Assembly: GCA_051027215.1 (NCBI GenBank)
Contig: JBPCXR010000340.1
Coordinates: 1-64,000, forward strand
Source: CALHVX01 sp051027215
GTDB taxonomy: Bacteria > Pseudomonadota > Gammaproteobacteria > Pseudomonadales > Azotimanducaceae
Length of the DNA: 64,000 bases
Direction: 5' to 3'
The notes under the pieces are model-generated. The model was not told where the DNA came from, searched no databases, and saw only the letters and a list, made by a program, of their open reading frames with translations. A program made the translations under genes and the position numbers. Positions 27,038 to 36,791 of this stretch are shown piece after piece (the stretch's first letter is position 1; each line of letters opens with the position of its first letter).

Positions 27038-29272
27038 ATGGACGATTTGCTCAGCAGTACGAGCAAGTGGGCTCTTCACGTCATCGTGGTCCTACTCTGT
27101 TGGCCGCTAGCAGGCTGCGGCGGTGGTGGTGGTGGTAGCCGGGCGACGGCCACACCAACACCCAACCCTGGCCCGGTAGCCGACGTGGGGCTGGACTCTC
27201 GGCCAAACAACACAAGCTGCGTCGCGCCCGCGCGAACCACAATGGCGGCGAGCCTGACTCTGGTCAACGCCTTCCCTAATCTACCTGCGCTGCAATCCCC
27301 AATGAAGCTGGTGCAACCGCCCGGTGATAGCGACGAATGGTACGCAGTGGGCCGCTCTGGCAGCCTCGATCGGTTTCGCCTGAGCAGTGGTGCCTCGAGC
27401 CTCGAGCGCTATTTAAACCTGTCGGTCACTGCCAGTGGCGAGGGCGGCTTTCTCAGCGCGGTGTTGCACCCCGATTGGCCTAGCCGCAAAGAGCTGTTCG
27501 TTTCCTACACTATTGACGCTGGCGGTTTCGAAAGTCGCCTATCCCGACTGGTGATCAGCAACGACAGCACACTGCCGGCAAGCTACAGCGAAGAAGTCCT
27601 GCTGCGAATCGAGCAACCGTTCAGCAATCACAATGGCGGTGATCTGGATTTTGGCCCCGACGGCTTTTTGTACTACAGCATGGGAGACGGTGGCGATAGC
27701 GGAGACCCGTTCGACTATGGCCAAAACACAACGCGATTACTGGGAAGCATCATCCGCATAGATGTAGAAGGCGTTGCCTTCCCCTCGCCCGGGTACGACG
27801 TTCCAGGGGACAATCCTTTTGCTGGCAACCCGCGCTGCGGCGCAACCAGCAACGCTGCTGCTTGTCCGGAAATTTTTGCTTGGGGACTACGCAATCCTTG
27901 GCGCATGAGCTTCGATCTCGCCGACGGCAGCCTATGGGTTGGTGACGTTGGACAAGGCTCATGGGAGGAAATCGATCTGGTCACCGTTGGCGGCAACTAC
28001 GGCTGGCGTTGTCGCGAGGGCAGCCAGAGCTTCAATACCAGCGGATGCCCGAATGGCCCGTTTGAAGAGCCGATATTTGATTACGGCCACGGCGCGGGTG
28101 ACCGCTCTGTGACCGGTGGATTTGTCTACCGAGGTAGCGCTGTTCCAGACCTCAGCGGGCGCTACATCTTTGCCGACTACGTCAGCGGCAGGGTATGGGC
28201 GCTGAGCAATCTGGGTGGCACATACGTCCGTGAGTTGCTGCTTGAAACGGGTTTCAACATCGCCGGCTTCTCCCAAGGCAACGACGGCGAAGTCTACGTC
28301 TTGGACATCGGCAGCGGACGTGTGCTGCGCTTCGAAGCGAGCGGCAGCAGCCCGGTAGACAACGTGGCAGAGCTCTTAACTGACACCGGTTGCTTTGATC
28401 CGAACAATCCCAGCGAACCAACCGAAGGACTGATTCCCTACCAACCAAGCGCACCTTTCTGGTCGGACGGTGCAGAAAAGCAGCGCTGGCTTGCGCTGCC
28501 AAACGGCACCGAAATCGATCCCAGCGCCGCAATCTGGTCATTCCCAGAAGGAACAGTCCTCGCAAAACACTTTGAGTTGAATGGCACACTCTTGGAAACG
28601 CGTTTGTTCATGCGCCATCCAGACGGTGCCTGGGCGGGCTATAGCTACCGCTGGAACGATACTCAGACCCAGGCTCAGCGAGTGCGCGATGGCGAGAACC
28701 GGGATCTAGGTGGACAGACCTGGCGTTACCCGAGCGAAGTTGAGTGTCTGGTGTGTCACACTCAAGTGTCCGGATTTGCGCTGGGCTTGGAAACGGCACA
28801 ACTGAACAGGGATTTTCTCTACCCAGGAAGCAACATCAGCGATAACCAACTCGAAGTGTTCAATCACATCGGGTTATTTACCCAGAACCTACCAGAGCCT
28901 GTTGCTAATCTGCCTAGCCTGGTCAGCCCGAGCAACGCCGGTGCAGGGCTCGAAGATCGCGCCCGCGCCTACTTGCATAGTAACTGCGCTCAGTGCCATC
29001 AACCCGGTGGTCCTACGGGGGTTGATCTGGACTTGCGGTTCGACACCACGCTCGCTGAGATGGGCGTGTGCGATGTGCCGCCTCAGGCTGGCAGCCTTGG
29101 AATCGGCAACGCCCGGCTGCTCGCTCCAGGAGATCCTGGTCGCTCGATCCTAATCCAGCGTAGCGATCGCTTGGATGCAGATCGCATGCCACCTCTGGCT
29201 TTCAATGAGATCGACAGCACGGGGGTACAGCTGCTCAGCGACTGGGTGAGTTCGGTGACGACTTGTCCTTGA
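27038..29272 (+). CDS. Sorbosone/glucose-dehydrogenase-like and di-heme cytochrome c fusion lipoprotein
   Basis: This 744-residue protein starts with a lipoprotein signal ending L-A-G-C followed by a Gly-rich linker. Residues about 70-430 form a beta-propeller of the glucose/sorbosone dehydrogenase family, with N-H-N-G-G-D-L-D-F, W-G-L-R-N-P-W-R and G-G-N-Y-G-W motifs; such domains may use PQQ. The C-terminal part resembles the SO2930/HNE_0200 di-heme cytochrome family and has two heme-binding motifs, C570-L-V-C-H and C650-A-Q-C-H. The layout suggests that substrate oxidation passes electrons to an attached cytochrome in the periplasm. Substrate unknown. Confidence 0.9.
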   Translation: MDDLLSSTSKWALHVIVVLLCWPLAGCGGGGGGSRATATPTPNPGPVADVGLDSRPNNTSCVAPARTTMAASLTLVNAFPNLPALQSPMKLVQPPGDSDEWYAVGRSGSLDRFRLSSGASSLERYLNLSVTASGEGGFLSAVLHPDWPSRKELFVSYTIDAGGFESRLSRLVISNDSTLPASYSEEVLLRIEQPFSNHNGGDLDFGPDGFLYYSMGDGGDSGDPFDYGQNTTRLLGSIIRIDVEGVAFPSPGYDVPGDNPFAGNPRCGATSNAAACPEIFAWGLRNPWRMSFDLADGSLWVGDVGQGSWEEIDLVTVGGNYGWRCREGSQSFNTSGCPNGPFEEPIFDYGHGAGDRSVTGGFVYRGSAVPDLSGRYIFADYVSGRVWALSNLGGTYVRELLLETGFNIAGFSQGNDGEVYVLDIGSGRVLRFEASGSSPVDNVAELLTDTGCFDPNNPSEPTEGLIPYQPSAPFWSDGAEKQRWLALPNGTEIDPSAAIWSFPEGTVLAKHFELNGTLLETRLFMRHPDGAWAGYSYRWNDTQTQAQRVRDGENRDLGGQTWRYPSEVECLVCHTQVSGFALGLETAQLNRDFLYPGSNISDNQLEVFNHIGLFTQNLPEPVANLPSLVSPSNAGAGLEDRARAYLHSNCAQCHQPGGPTGVDLDLRFDTTLAEMGVCDVPPQAGSLGIGNARLLAPGDPGRSILIQRSDRLDADRMPPLAFNEIDSTGVQLLSDWVSSVTTCP

Positions 29273-30215
29273 CCGTGGGTGCTGCACCTGGTTTCGAGCT
29301 AGTAGTCGAATTCTGCGCCGCCGCGCGCAACACCGCTGATCGATGATCATCACCGTCGTGATGCCAGCCCGGTGCTAAGTACAGATAGCGCAATCGATCG
29401 ACAAGGCGCGGGGCTCGCCGAAGGTCGTGCCAAAGACTTTGATACTCATGGCTTAGGACTGTCCAGGGATTGCTGCTGGAAATGTTATGCGTGAGGCCAT
29501 AGCAACAGGGATCTGATGGCAGCTCCGGACTAAACGTGCCAAACAGTCGATCCCAGAGAATCAGCACGCCGCCGTGATTGCGGTCCAGGTAGCGAATATT
29601 GCTGGCATGGTGTACGCGATGATGCGATGGCGTGTTGAACAGCCACTCCAACGGTTTTGGCAATGTCGAAACCAGCTCGGTGTGGATCCAGAATTGATAG
29701 AAAAGACTCAACGCCATCATGGTGACGATCATCAGCGCATCGAACCCGAGAAGCGGTAGCCAAAGCCAAAACAGATACTTGTGGACCCGTTCACCCACTC
29801 CTTGGCGCAGAGCCGTGCCGAAGTTGAGATAGCGCGAAGAGTGGTGGTTAACATGCCCTGCCCACAACAACCGCATGCTGTGGTTCGCTCGATGAAACCA
29901 GTAGTAGCTCACGTCTTCGAGAAAAAATAGCAGCAGCCAGGCCCACCATTGGCGCCCCACCAGATCTCGTAGTGGGCTGATCTCGTGCAACACAACCATG
30001 GCGGTTACCGCGACCAGCTTGGGCAGTACTTCGACTATCGCTGAAGCCAAGAGCATGCTCAGCGAAGCAACAGTATCGCTCGCCTGGTAGCGCCGCAATC
30101 GATGTCGATGGCTGTGCCAGGCTTCCAGTGCAATGGCCAGCGCAAACAGCGGCAACGCCAGCAAGCTTAAATCATCTCTAAGCAGGCTCGTGATCTGATC
30201 GTCAAAGGGTGTCAT
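29235..30215 (-). CDS. Sterol desaturase/fatty acid hydroxylase family membrane protein
   Basis: This 326-residue protein has several hydrophobic segments and the di-iron histidine clusters of this superfamily: H-R-A-N-H, H-V-N-H-H and H-R-V-H-H, with a further H-D at the C-terminal side. Members hydroxylate or desaturate lipids or sterol-like substrates in the inner membrane. ATG 30215 follows a TTG; no strong ribosome-binding site is seen. The 3' end overlaps the convergent lipoprotein gene by 38 bases, and the last 35 residues are Ser/Pro/Lys-rich, probably disordered. Confidence 0.92.
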   Translation of the reverse strand: MTPFDDQITSLLRDDLSLLALPLFALAIALEAWHSHRHRLRRYQASDTVASLSMLLASAIVEVLPKLVAVTAMVVLHEISPLRDLVGRQWWAWLLLFFLEDVSYYWFHRANHSMRLLWAGHVNHHSSRYLNFGTALRQGVGERVHKYLFWLWLPLLGFDALMIVTMMALSLFYQFWIHTELVSTLPKPLEWLFNTPSHHRVHHASNIRYLDRNHGGVLILWDRLFGTFSPELPSDPCCYGLTHNISSSNPWTVLSHEYQSLWHDLRRAPRLVDRLRYLYLAPGWHHDGDDHRSAVLRAAAQNSTTSSKPGAAPTVKDKSSPNSPSR

Positions 30216-30335
30216 CAAATCGAGTATTGCCTAAGCAGCCGCATGGCCAGTCTGAGAACGACGGCGGGACCACACTTTACCTGAACCTTAAGCAGTATTA
30301 GCGATACACTGGCGGCAATCGATCTGGAGCCTGAT

Positions 30336-31352
30336 ATGACCACCAACAAGCGCATCCTCATACGCGAACTACCCACCGGCAAGCTCGAAACCGAGCACTT
30401 TACAACGGATGAAGTTGCCGTTCCGACGCCGACAGATGGTGAAGTTCTGGTACGTACGCTGCTGCTGTCTCAAGACGCTGCGAACAGGGCCTGGATGCAA
30501 GGCGCTACCTATCGGGACGCGATTCAAGCCGGTGACGTTATGTCCAGTGGCGGCGTTGGCGAGGTGGTGAGTTCGAAACATGAGAGTTATGGCGCTGGAG
30601 ATTTAGTCTGGGGCGATTTGGGCTGGCAGGAGTACGCAGTCCTTCCCGGAAAAACGCTGGCGTCGATCCCGACCCATAGTGGACCCTTGAGCCATGCGAT
30701 TTCGTTGCTTGGCGTCGCGGGTAAAACCGCGTACCACGGATTGCTCAACGTGCCTGGAATTCATGCCGGCGAAACCCTCCTAGTCTCTGCAGCCGCCGGA
30801 TCAGTCGGGTCGATCGTCGGCCAAATCGGCAAAATCAAAGGCGCGCATGTCATCGGTGTCGCCGGGGGTGCAGACAAGTGCCAATGGGTCCAAGACACGC
30901 TGGGTTTTGATGCCTGCATAGACTATAAGAATCTCGATGCACCCCTGCGCGATCAACTAGGGAAGGCTGCACCCAAAGGCATCGACGTTTACTTCGACAA
31001 CACCGGCGGCGATATTCTTCAGGCGGCGTTGTTCGCCATGCGCATGCAAGGCCGGGTCTCCTGTTGCGGCGCTGTGTCTATGTACGATGGCAAACCAAAG
31101 CCCGGGCCATTTGGCATCCCCGGACTGCTAGTCACCAAACGCCTGACCATGACGGGCTTCATCGTCTCCGACTTCGCAAATTTGGATGCCGATGCTGAAC
31201 ATGACCTTTCCAGCTGGGCCGGCACCGGGCAACTAAACGTAGTGGAAGACATCCTCACGGGGCTGGAGCAAGCACCTACCGGCTTGATCGGGCTGCTCGC
31301 CGGAGAAAACCGCGGCAAGCGCATGGTTCAAGTCGCTGAAGCCACGGGTTAA
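30336..31352 (+). CDS. NADP-dependent MDR oxidoreductase (leukotriene B4 dehydrogenase/curcumin reductase type)
   Basis: This 338-residue protein is a zinc-free medium-chain reductase. It has the N-terminal segment L-S-Q-D-A-A-N-R-A-W, the cofactor motif A-A-A-G-S-V-G-S, and I-D-V-Y-F-D-N-T-G-G, which is typical of the prostaglandin reductase/curcumin reductase subfamily. It reduces alpha,beta-unsaturated ketones with NADPH. GGAG lies 8 bases before ATG 30336. A Rieske oxygenase gene follows about 105 bases downstream. Confidence 0.93.
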   Translation: MTTNKRILIRELPTGKLETEHFTTDEVAVPTPTDGEVLVRTLLLSQDAANRAWMQGATYRDAIQAGDVMSSGGVGEVVSSKHESYGAGDLVWGDLGWQEYAVLPGKTLASIPTHSGPLSHAISLLGVAGKTAYHGLLNVPGIHAGETLLVSAAAGSVGSIVGQIGKIKGAHVIGVAGGADKCQWVQDTLGFDACIDYKNLDAPLRDQLGKAAPKGIDVYFDNTGGDILQAALFAMRMQGRVSCCGAVSMYDGKPKPGPFGIPGLLVTKRLTMTGFIVSDFANLDADAEHDLSSWAGTGQLNVVEDILTGLEQAPTGLIGLLAGENRGKRMVQVAEATG

Positions 31353-31457
31353 CTGAGCGCTGCCCCATCCAGCAACCGAGTTAGCTGATCTTGTTCCGCT
31401 GCAACGCCTGAGTTAGCGTTGGGACACATCCAAGCGCCACTGCCAAGGACAAACGAC

Positions 31458-32822
31458 ATGGCCGAACCCATTGTGCCACTGGATCCAGGGACCATGACCC
31501 GTTCTCCCGGGCTAACCTATCAGGATCTATTGGATCAAGATTCGAAACCGGTACCCAGCGTGCTGCGTCTGCAATCCCCAAAATTCTTGGGTGACGCCGA
31601 TGTTGCCACCAGCCGCTACACCAGCCGCGAGTGGCACGACAAAGAAGTAGCCAACCTCTGGTCCAAGGTCTGGCAATTCGCTTGTAGAGAAGAAGACATT
31701 CCTGAGCCTGGCGACCACCTTCGTTACGACATCGCGCATATGTCTTTCCTGATTGTTCGAGGAGAAGACGGTGCGTTGCGTGCGTTTCCCAATGCGTGTT
31801 TACACCGCGGACGCATGCTCAAGGAATTCGACGGCCAGGCCTCCGAGTTACGCTGCCCGTTCCACGGCTTCGCCTGGCAGCTGGATGGCTGCCTGAAGGA
31901 CATTCCCGCGCGTTGGGACTTTACCCATGTCGAAGATGCCGAGTTTTCGCTGCCAGAAATCCCACTGGCCACTTGGGCTGGGTTTGTTTTTGTTAACCCC
32001 GACCAACAGTGCGAACCGTTCGATGAATTCATTAAAGATCTAAAGTCGCAGTTCGAACGCTGGGACCTTGCGGGGCTCTACAAGAGCGCTCATGTCGCAA
32101 AAATCATGCCCGCCAATTGGAAGATAGCCCAAGAAGCGTTCTGCGAGGCTTACCATGTCAACGCGACACACCCCCAGATTCTCGGCGCCCTGGGCGATGT
32201 GAATAGCCAGGTGGACATCTGGGACAACTGCGCTCGGGTCATTACTCCTTCCCTCACTCCAAGCCCATTGTTAGAAGACGCTCTGACCGAACAGGATGTC
32301 ATTCGCTACATGTTGGATCTGCGAGCCGGAGATCCAGTACCAGAAGTACCTGAGGGTATGAATGCCCGTGCCTGGCACGCTGCGATGAATCGAGAGATGC
32401 TCAGAGCAGAAGCTGGCGATCGAGTGGACGAGTATTGCGACGCTGAGATCATCGATAACTTGGACTACACGCTATTTCCCAACTTCCATCCCTGGGGAGC
32501 TTTCAATCGCATCACCTATCGGTTCAGACCCAATGGCGATGACCACCGTAGCTGCATCATGGAGTGCTTAATGCTGGCACCGTTTCAGGGCGAGCGCCCG
32601 GCTGCGGCGAAGATCCGCTGGCTGGAGCCTGATGAGCCGTGGTCACAAGCATTGGGCTTTCTCGGTCGCGTATTCGATCAAGATGCGTTCAACATGCCAA
32701 AAGTTCAGGCAGGACTAGAAGCCACCTATAAGCCTGGCATCACCTTAGCCAACTACCAAGAGTCCAAAGTCCGTTGGCTACACCACCGACTGGGTCAATG
32801 GGTCGATGGAGACAATCCATGA
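31458..32822 (+). CDS. Rieske aromatic ring-hydroxylating oxygenase, alpha subunit type
   Basis: This 454-residue protein has the Rieske [2Fe-2S] ligands Cys114-x-His116 and Cys133-x-x-His136, and downstream the mononuclear-iron site E-A-F-C-E-A-Y-H-V-N-A-T-H-P with both His residues. Such subunits hydroxylate or demethylate aromatic or other cyclic compounds and need a separate reductase, which is not nearby. ATG 31458 has AAGGA upstream. The stop overlaps the start of a 74-residue gene in an ATGA arrangement. No beta subunit is present. Confidence 0.93.
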   Translation: MAEPIVPLDPGTMTRSPGLTYQDLLDQDSKPVPSVLRLQSPKFLGDADVATSRYTSREWHDKEVANLWSKVWQFACREEDIPEPGDHLRYDIAHMSFLIVRGEDGALRAFPNACLHRGRMLKEFDGQASELRCPFHGFAWQLDGCLKDIPARWDFTHVEDAEFSLPEIPLATWAGFVFVNPDQQCEPFDEFIKDLKSQFERWDLAGLYKSAHVAKIMPANWKIAQEAFCEAYHVNATHPQILGALGDVNSQVDIWDNCARVITPSLTPSPLLEDALTEQDVIRYMLDLRAGDPVPEVPEGMNARAWHAAMNREMLRAEAGDRVDEYCDAEIIDNLDYTLFPNFHPWGAFNRITYRFRPNGDDHRSCIMECLMLAPFQGERPAAAKIRWLEPDEPWSQALGFLGRVFDQDAFNMPKVQAGLEATYKPGITLANYQESKVRWLHHRLGQWVDGDNP

Positions 32823-33043
32823 ACACTGGCATCAAGCATCCGTTTAGCGGTGCGCTCTACGAACTGACCGCAGACGGTAATGTTAGCGTCAGCAACGGTG
32901 AGCAAACTGGGCTGTTCCAACCCGACGGTCAATGGATATCCGGTGTGCTTAGAGAGTGCGATCCCCAGCTATGCGTGTGGATCACCGACATTCCGCCGCC
33001 TCCAGACGAACTAGAGTCAACATCGCACCTCGCCACAAAATAG
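32819..33043 (+). CDS. Small protein translationally coupled to the Rieske oxygenase
   Basis: This 74-residue protein starts at an ATG that overlaps the oxygenase stop in ATGA, so it is probably translated by coupling. It has a beta-rich core F-S-G-A-L-Y-E-L and V-S-N-G-E-Q-T-G-L-F and a C-terminal P-P-P-P-D-E. I do not recognise a family. It may be an accessory or assembly partner of the oxygenase, but this is inference from position only. Confidence 0.7.
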   Translation: MNTGIKHPFSGALYELTADGNVSVSNGEQTGLFQPDGQWISGVLRECDPQLCVWITDIPPPPDELESTSHLATK

Positions 33044-33057
33044 CCAAGGAATTTTCC

Positions 33058-34899
33058 ATGCGTCGACTGAGTATCATGACTTGCCTCAGCGCTTTGCTGT
33101 GGCAAGCCAGCAGCTTTGCTGAAGCGCCAAAGCCTTACTCGAAGGCAACCCAGCAAGACTACCCACAAAATCTGTACTGGGGCGATACCCACCTCCACAG
33201 CCGCAACTCTGCAGACGCCTACTCCCTAGGGAATATGAATTTAACCCCAGCAGATGCCTATCGTTTCGCCAAAGGCCAAGCGCTTACGGCTCATACCGGC
33301 GAGCCTGTGCAGCTGCTTCGGCCCCTCGATTTTCTCGTCGTCTCCGACCACGCCGAATACCTCGGCGGTTACTATCGATTCAATGTTGGCGACCCACTGG
33401 TGCGCAATACTGCTGCCGGCAAGCAGTGGCAGCAGTTCATCGAAGAAGGCAATCCGACACGCATGATGGCCAGCTTTACTGGCTCCATCAACGATCCTGA
33501 GAACCACCCGCCTTTTCCGGAAGAAGTCCGTCGCACCATTTGGCAGGACGTGGCGCAAACGGCAGATGAATACAACGATCCCGGTCGCTTCACTGCCTTC
33601 ACTGGTTACGAGTGGACCTCAATGATCGAAGGCAACAATTTACATCGCGTCGTCATCTACGCCGATGGTGCAGATAAGGCCGGTTTAATCGCGCCGTTCT
33701 CCGCCCAAGACAGCACTGACCCCCGCGACTTGTGGCGCGCACTGGCGACTTACGAAGCAACCACCGGCGGCAAAGTTCTGGCGATCGCCCACAACGGCAA
33801 CCTTTCCAACGGCATGATGTTTCCTGACAAGAGTGTAGATGGCAAACCACTGAACCGAGAGTACGCGCAATTGCGCAGCCGCTGGGAACCGATCTATGAA
33901 GTCACCCAGGTCAAAGGTGATGGCGAAGCGCATCCCACGCTCTCCCCTGCCGACAAATTTGCAGATTTTGAAAACTGGGACGCTGACAACATTGGTCGCA
34001 CCCAGGAGAAAGAAGACTGGATGCTGGCCCATGAATACGCTCGTGGAGCGCTGAAGCTGGGCCTGGGATTCGAAGCGAGCCTTGGCGACAACCCGTTCAA
34101 ATTTGGAATGATAGGCAGCACTGACGGCCACAACACCTTTTCTACCACCGCTGAAGATAACTTTTTTGGCAAGTTTCCGGAGTCGGAACCCAGCCCTGCA
34201 CGCACCAAGAACGCCATGGCCGCAGACCAGCTCTGGCAAAACTGGCGCATCGTCGCCTCAGGTTATGCGGCAATCTGGGCAAAAGAGAACACGCGGGAAG
34301 CACTGTTTGACGCCATGCAACGCAAGGAGGTGTACGCCACCACGGGCTCGCGCATCACGGTGCGCTTTTTTGGTGGCTTCGACTACCCGAACGATCTCAT
34401 GCAACAACCCGGCTACCTGGACGCGGCCTACAAGCATGGGGTACCCATGGGTGGAGATCTGACTAAGCCGGCGAAAAAAAGCTCACCGACTTTTCTGGTG
34501 AGCGCCGCCAAGGACCCGGTCGGCGCGAATCTGGACCGCATCCAAATCATCAAGGGCTGGCGCACGCGCGACGGTCAACTTCAGGAGCAGGTCTACGATG
34601 TGGCCCTTTCTGACGGCCGCCAGAGCACCGACTCAGGTGCGCCTGAGGTTGGCAGTACCGTTAACGTCGCCGAAGCAAGCTATCGCAACACTATTGGCGC
34701 TGCGACCTTGGCAGCTTCCTGGACAGATCCGGACTTCAATCCAAAGCTACGCGCCGTCTACTATGCTCGGGTGATTGAGATCCCCACGCCACGGTGGACA
34801 GCCTACGATGCCAAGCACTTCGGGCTCGAACTCCCTGATGAGGTACCCATGACGGTTCAAGATCGCGCCTACACCTCCCCGATTTGGTATACGCCTTAA
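33058..34899 (+). CDS. DUF3604 domain exported protein
   Basis: This 613-residue protein has a Sec signal peptide (MRRLSIMTCLSALLWQASS, cleavage near 22) and then DUF3604. Y-W-G-D-T-H-L-H-S at the mature N-terminus, V-V-S-D-H-A-E-Y, F-T-G-Y-E-W-T and T-D-G-H-N are PHP-like metal-ligand motifs. The family is common in marine bacteria; its function is not established, though a metallophosphoesterase- or hydrolase-like role is suggested. ATG 33058 with AAGGA upstream is chosen over a longer frame from 32956. It overlaps the convergent cysNC gene by 4 bases. Confidence 0.92.
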   Translation: MRRLSIMTCLSALLWQASSFAEAPKPYSKATQQDYPQNLYWGDTHLHSRNSADAYSLGNMNLTPADAYRFAKGQALTAHTGEPVQLLRPLDFLVVSDHAEYLGGYYRFNVGDPLVRNTAAGKQWQQFIEEGNPTRMMASFTGSINDPENHPPFPEEVRRTIWQDVAQTADEYNDPGRFTAFTGYEWTSMIEGNNLHRVVIYADGADKAGLIAPFSAQDSTDPRDLWRALATYEATTGGKVLAIAHNGNLSNGMMFPDKSVDGKPLNREYAQLRSRWEPIYEVTQVKGDGEAHPTLSPADKFADFENWDADNIGRTQEKEDWMLAHEYARGALKLGLGFEASLGDNPFKFGMIGSTDGHNTFSTTAEDNFFGKFPESEPSPARTKNAMAADQLWQNWRIVASGYAAIWAKENTREALFDAMQRKEVYATTGSRITVRFFGGFDYPNDLMQQPGYLDAAYKHGVPMGGDLTKPAKKSSPTFLVSAAKDPVGANLDRIQIIKGWRTRDGQLQEQVYDVALSDGRQSTDSGAPEVGSTVNVAEASYRNTIGAATLAASWTDPDFNPKLRAVYYARVIEIPTPRWTAYDAKHFGLELPDEVPMTVQDRAYTSPIWYTP

Positions 34900-36791
34900 A
34901 CCAGCGGCAGGATTCGTTGCACGCACTCCTGTAGTGACAGCTCCCCTGTTGGGAGCTGTAGCTCGGCAGTCTCTGGCTCCTCGTAGGCGCTGTCGATGCC
35001 GGTAAAGTGCGGCAGTTCACCGCGCCGGGCTTTCTTGTACAAACCCTTAGGATCACGCTGTTCAGCCAGCGCCAAGGGTACGTCCAAGTAGATTTCAACA
35101 AACTCGTCTTCATCGAACATCGCCCGAGCCATGTCGCGTTCTGAGCGAAACGGTGAGATGAAAGCCGTCAGGACCACCAATCCGGCATCGACCATGAGGC
35201 GCGCGACCTCAGAAATACGGCGAATATTCTCGATGCGATCAGCGTCGGTAAAGCCGAGGTCTTTGTTCAAGCCATGACGGACGTTATCGCCGTCGAGAAT
35301 ATACGTACGGATACCTCGGGCATGCAGTTCGCGCTCAACCGCATCGGCGATGGTCGACTTGCCAGAACCGCTTAGTCCGGTAAACCACAATACCTTGCCG
35401 CCGTGGCCATTGAGGCGGTTGCGCTCTGCCTTGCCGATGGCGTGGGCGTGGCGATGCACGTTGTCGGCCCGGCGCAAAGCAAAATTCAGCATGCCCGCAC
35501 CGACGGTGGCGTAAGAGTAGCGGTCCACCAGCACGAAAGCGCCCAATCCGGCGCAGTCTCGATATGCTTCAAAGGGGATTGGTTGATCCAGGCTCAAAGT
35601 CACCCGACCGATATCGTTGAGTTCCAGACTTTTCGAGCTCAGCTCTTCTAGGGTGTTGATGTTGTAGGTGAACTTTACTTCGGTGATGGTGGCATTGACT
35701 CGGGTTGTGCCGAGTAGCAGCCAGTACGACCGACCAACAAAACCTTGCTCAGTTTCCATCCAGACCAGCGAGGCGTCGAATTGGTCCGAGACTTCACAGG
35801 GATCAGCAGCCGCAACGATCACATCCCCTCGAGAGGCATCTACCTCACGATCTAGCGTCAATGTTACCGCCTGATCCGCCACCGCAAGATCGAGTTGGTC
35901 TTCAAATAAAACGATGTCTTTGACATTGGCGGTAGCACCAGAGGGCAATACCCGTATTGCCTCGCCTTTGCGCACCGTTCCCGCAACCACAGTTCCGGCG
36001 TAACCGCGAAAGTTAGCATGGGGTCGATTCACCCATTGCACCGGAAACCTCAGGCTATGCTCTAACTGGGAACGGCCAACCTCCACCGTCTCGAGGTAGC
36101 CCAACAACGTTGGCCCCGAGTACCAAGACGTCTGAGGCGAGCGCTCAATGACGTTGTCACCCTTTAGCGCCGACATCGGTACCGCGCATACCGATTCGAA
36201 ATTCAGCTGTTCAGCGAACTCCTGGTATTGCGCTACGATCTGATCAAAGATCCCTTGCTGGTAGTCAACCAGATCCATTTTGTTAACTGCCAACACCACG
36301 TGCCGAATTCCGAGCAGCGACACGATAAAGGAGTGCCTGCGCGTTTGCGTCAACACCCCTTGTGTCGCATCCAGCAATATGATGGCAACGTCTGCGGTAG
36401 AAGCGCCAGTGACCATGTTGCGGGTGTATTGCTCGTGCCCGGGAGTATCGGCAACGATGAACTTGCGGTGGTCAGTACTAAAAAAGCGGTAGGCGACATC
36501 GATAGTAATGCCCTGCTCCCGCTCAGCAGCCAGACCGTCAACCAGCAGCGCAAAGTCGATGTCGCCACCTTGAGTCCCAACCCGCTTGGAATCTGCCTGT
36601 AACGAAGCAACCTGATCTTCAAACAACATTTGCGCTTCAAACAGCATTCGACCGATTAACGTGCTCTTGCCATCGTCAACGCTGCCACAGGTAATGAAGC
36701 GGAGCAGGTCAAGCTGTTCCTGCGCTACTAGATAAGCCTCAACTCGTACTTGGGGATCTTCCTCAACGCTCTCTGACGCTACGACTGCCAT
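34896..36791 (-). CDS. cysN: Sulfate adenylyltransferase subunit 1 fused to adenylylsulfate kinase (CysN-CysC)
   Basis: This 631-residue bifunctional protein has a GTPase CysN domain at the N-terminus, with P-loop G-S-V-D-D-G-K-S (36-43), D-T-P-G-H-E-Q-Y and N-K-M-D. A C-terminal CysC (APS kinase) domain has F-T-G-L-S-G-S-G-K-S-T near residue 473. With CysD it makes adenosine 5-phosphosulfate from sulfate and ATP; CysC phosphorylates it to PAPS. Its ATG overlaps the cysD stop by one base (TAATG) and GGAGG precedes it, so the two are coupled. Confidence 0.96.
   Translation of the reverse strand: MAVVASESVEEDPQVRVEAYLVAQEQLDLLRFITCGSVDDGKSTLIGRMLFEAQMLFEDQVASLQADSKRVGTQGGDIDFALLVDGLAAEREQGITIDVAYRFFSTDHRKFIVADTPGHEQYTRNMVTGASTADVAIILLDATQGVLTQTRRHSFIVSLLGIRHVVLAVNKMDLVDYQQGIFDQIVAQYQEFAEQLNFESVCAVPMSALKGDNVIERSPQTSWYSGPTLLGYLETVEVGRSQLEHSLRFPVQWVNRPHANFRGYAGTVVAGTVRKGEAIRVLPSGATANVKDIVLFEDQLDLAVADQAVTLTLDREVDASRGDVIVAAADPCEVSDQFDASLVWMETEQGFVGRSYWLLLGTTRVNATITEVKFTYNINTLEELSSKSLELNDIGRVTLSLDQPIPFEAYRDCAGLGAFVLVDRYSYATVGAGMLNFALRRADNVHRHAHAIGKAERNRLNGHGGKVLWFTGLSGSGKSTIADAVERELHARGIRTYILDGDNVRHGLNKDLGFTDADRIENIRRISEVARLMVDAGLVVLTAFISPFRSERDMARAMFDEDEFVEIYLDVPLALAEQRDPKGLYKKARRGELPHFTGIDSAYEEPETAELQLPTGELSLQECVQRILPLV

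Noticed and set aside
33685..34239. 184-residue reverse-strand ORF
   Set aside because: It lies wholly inside the DUF3604 gene in antisense and shows no recognisable domain.
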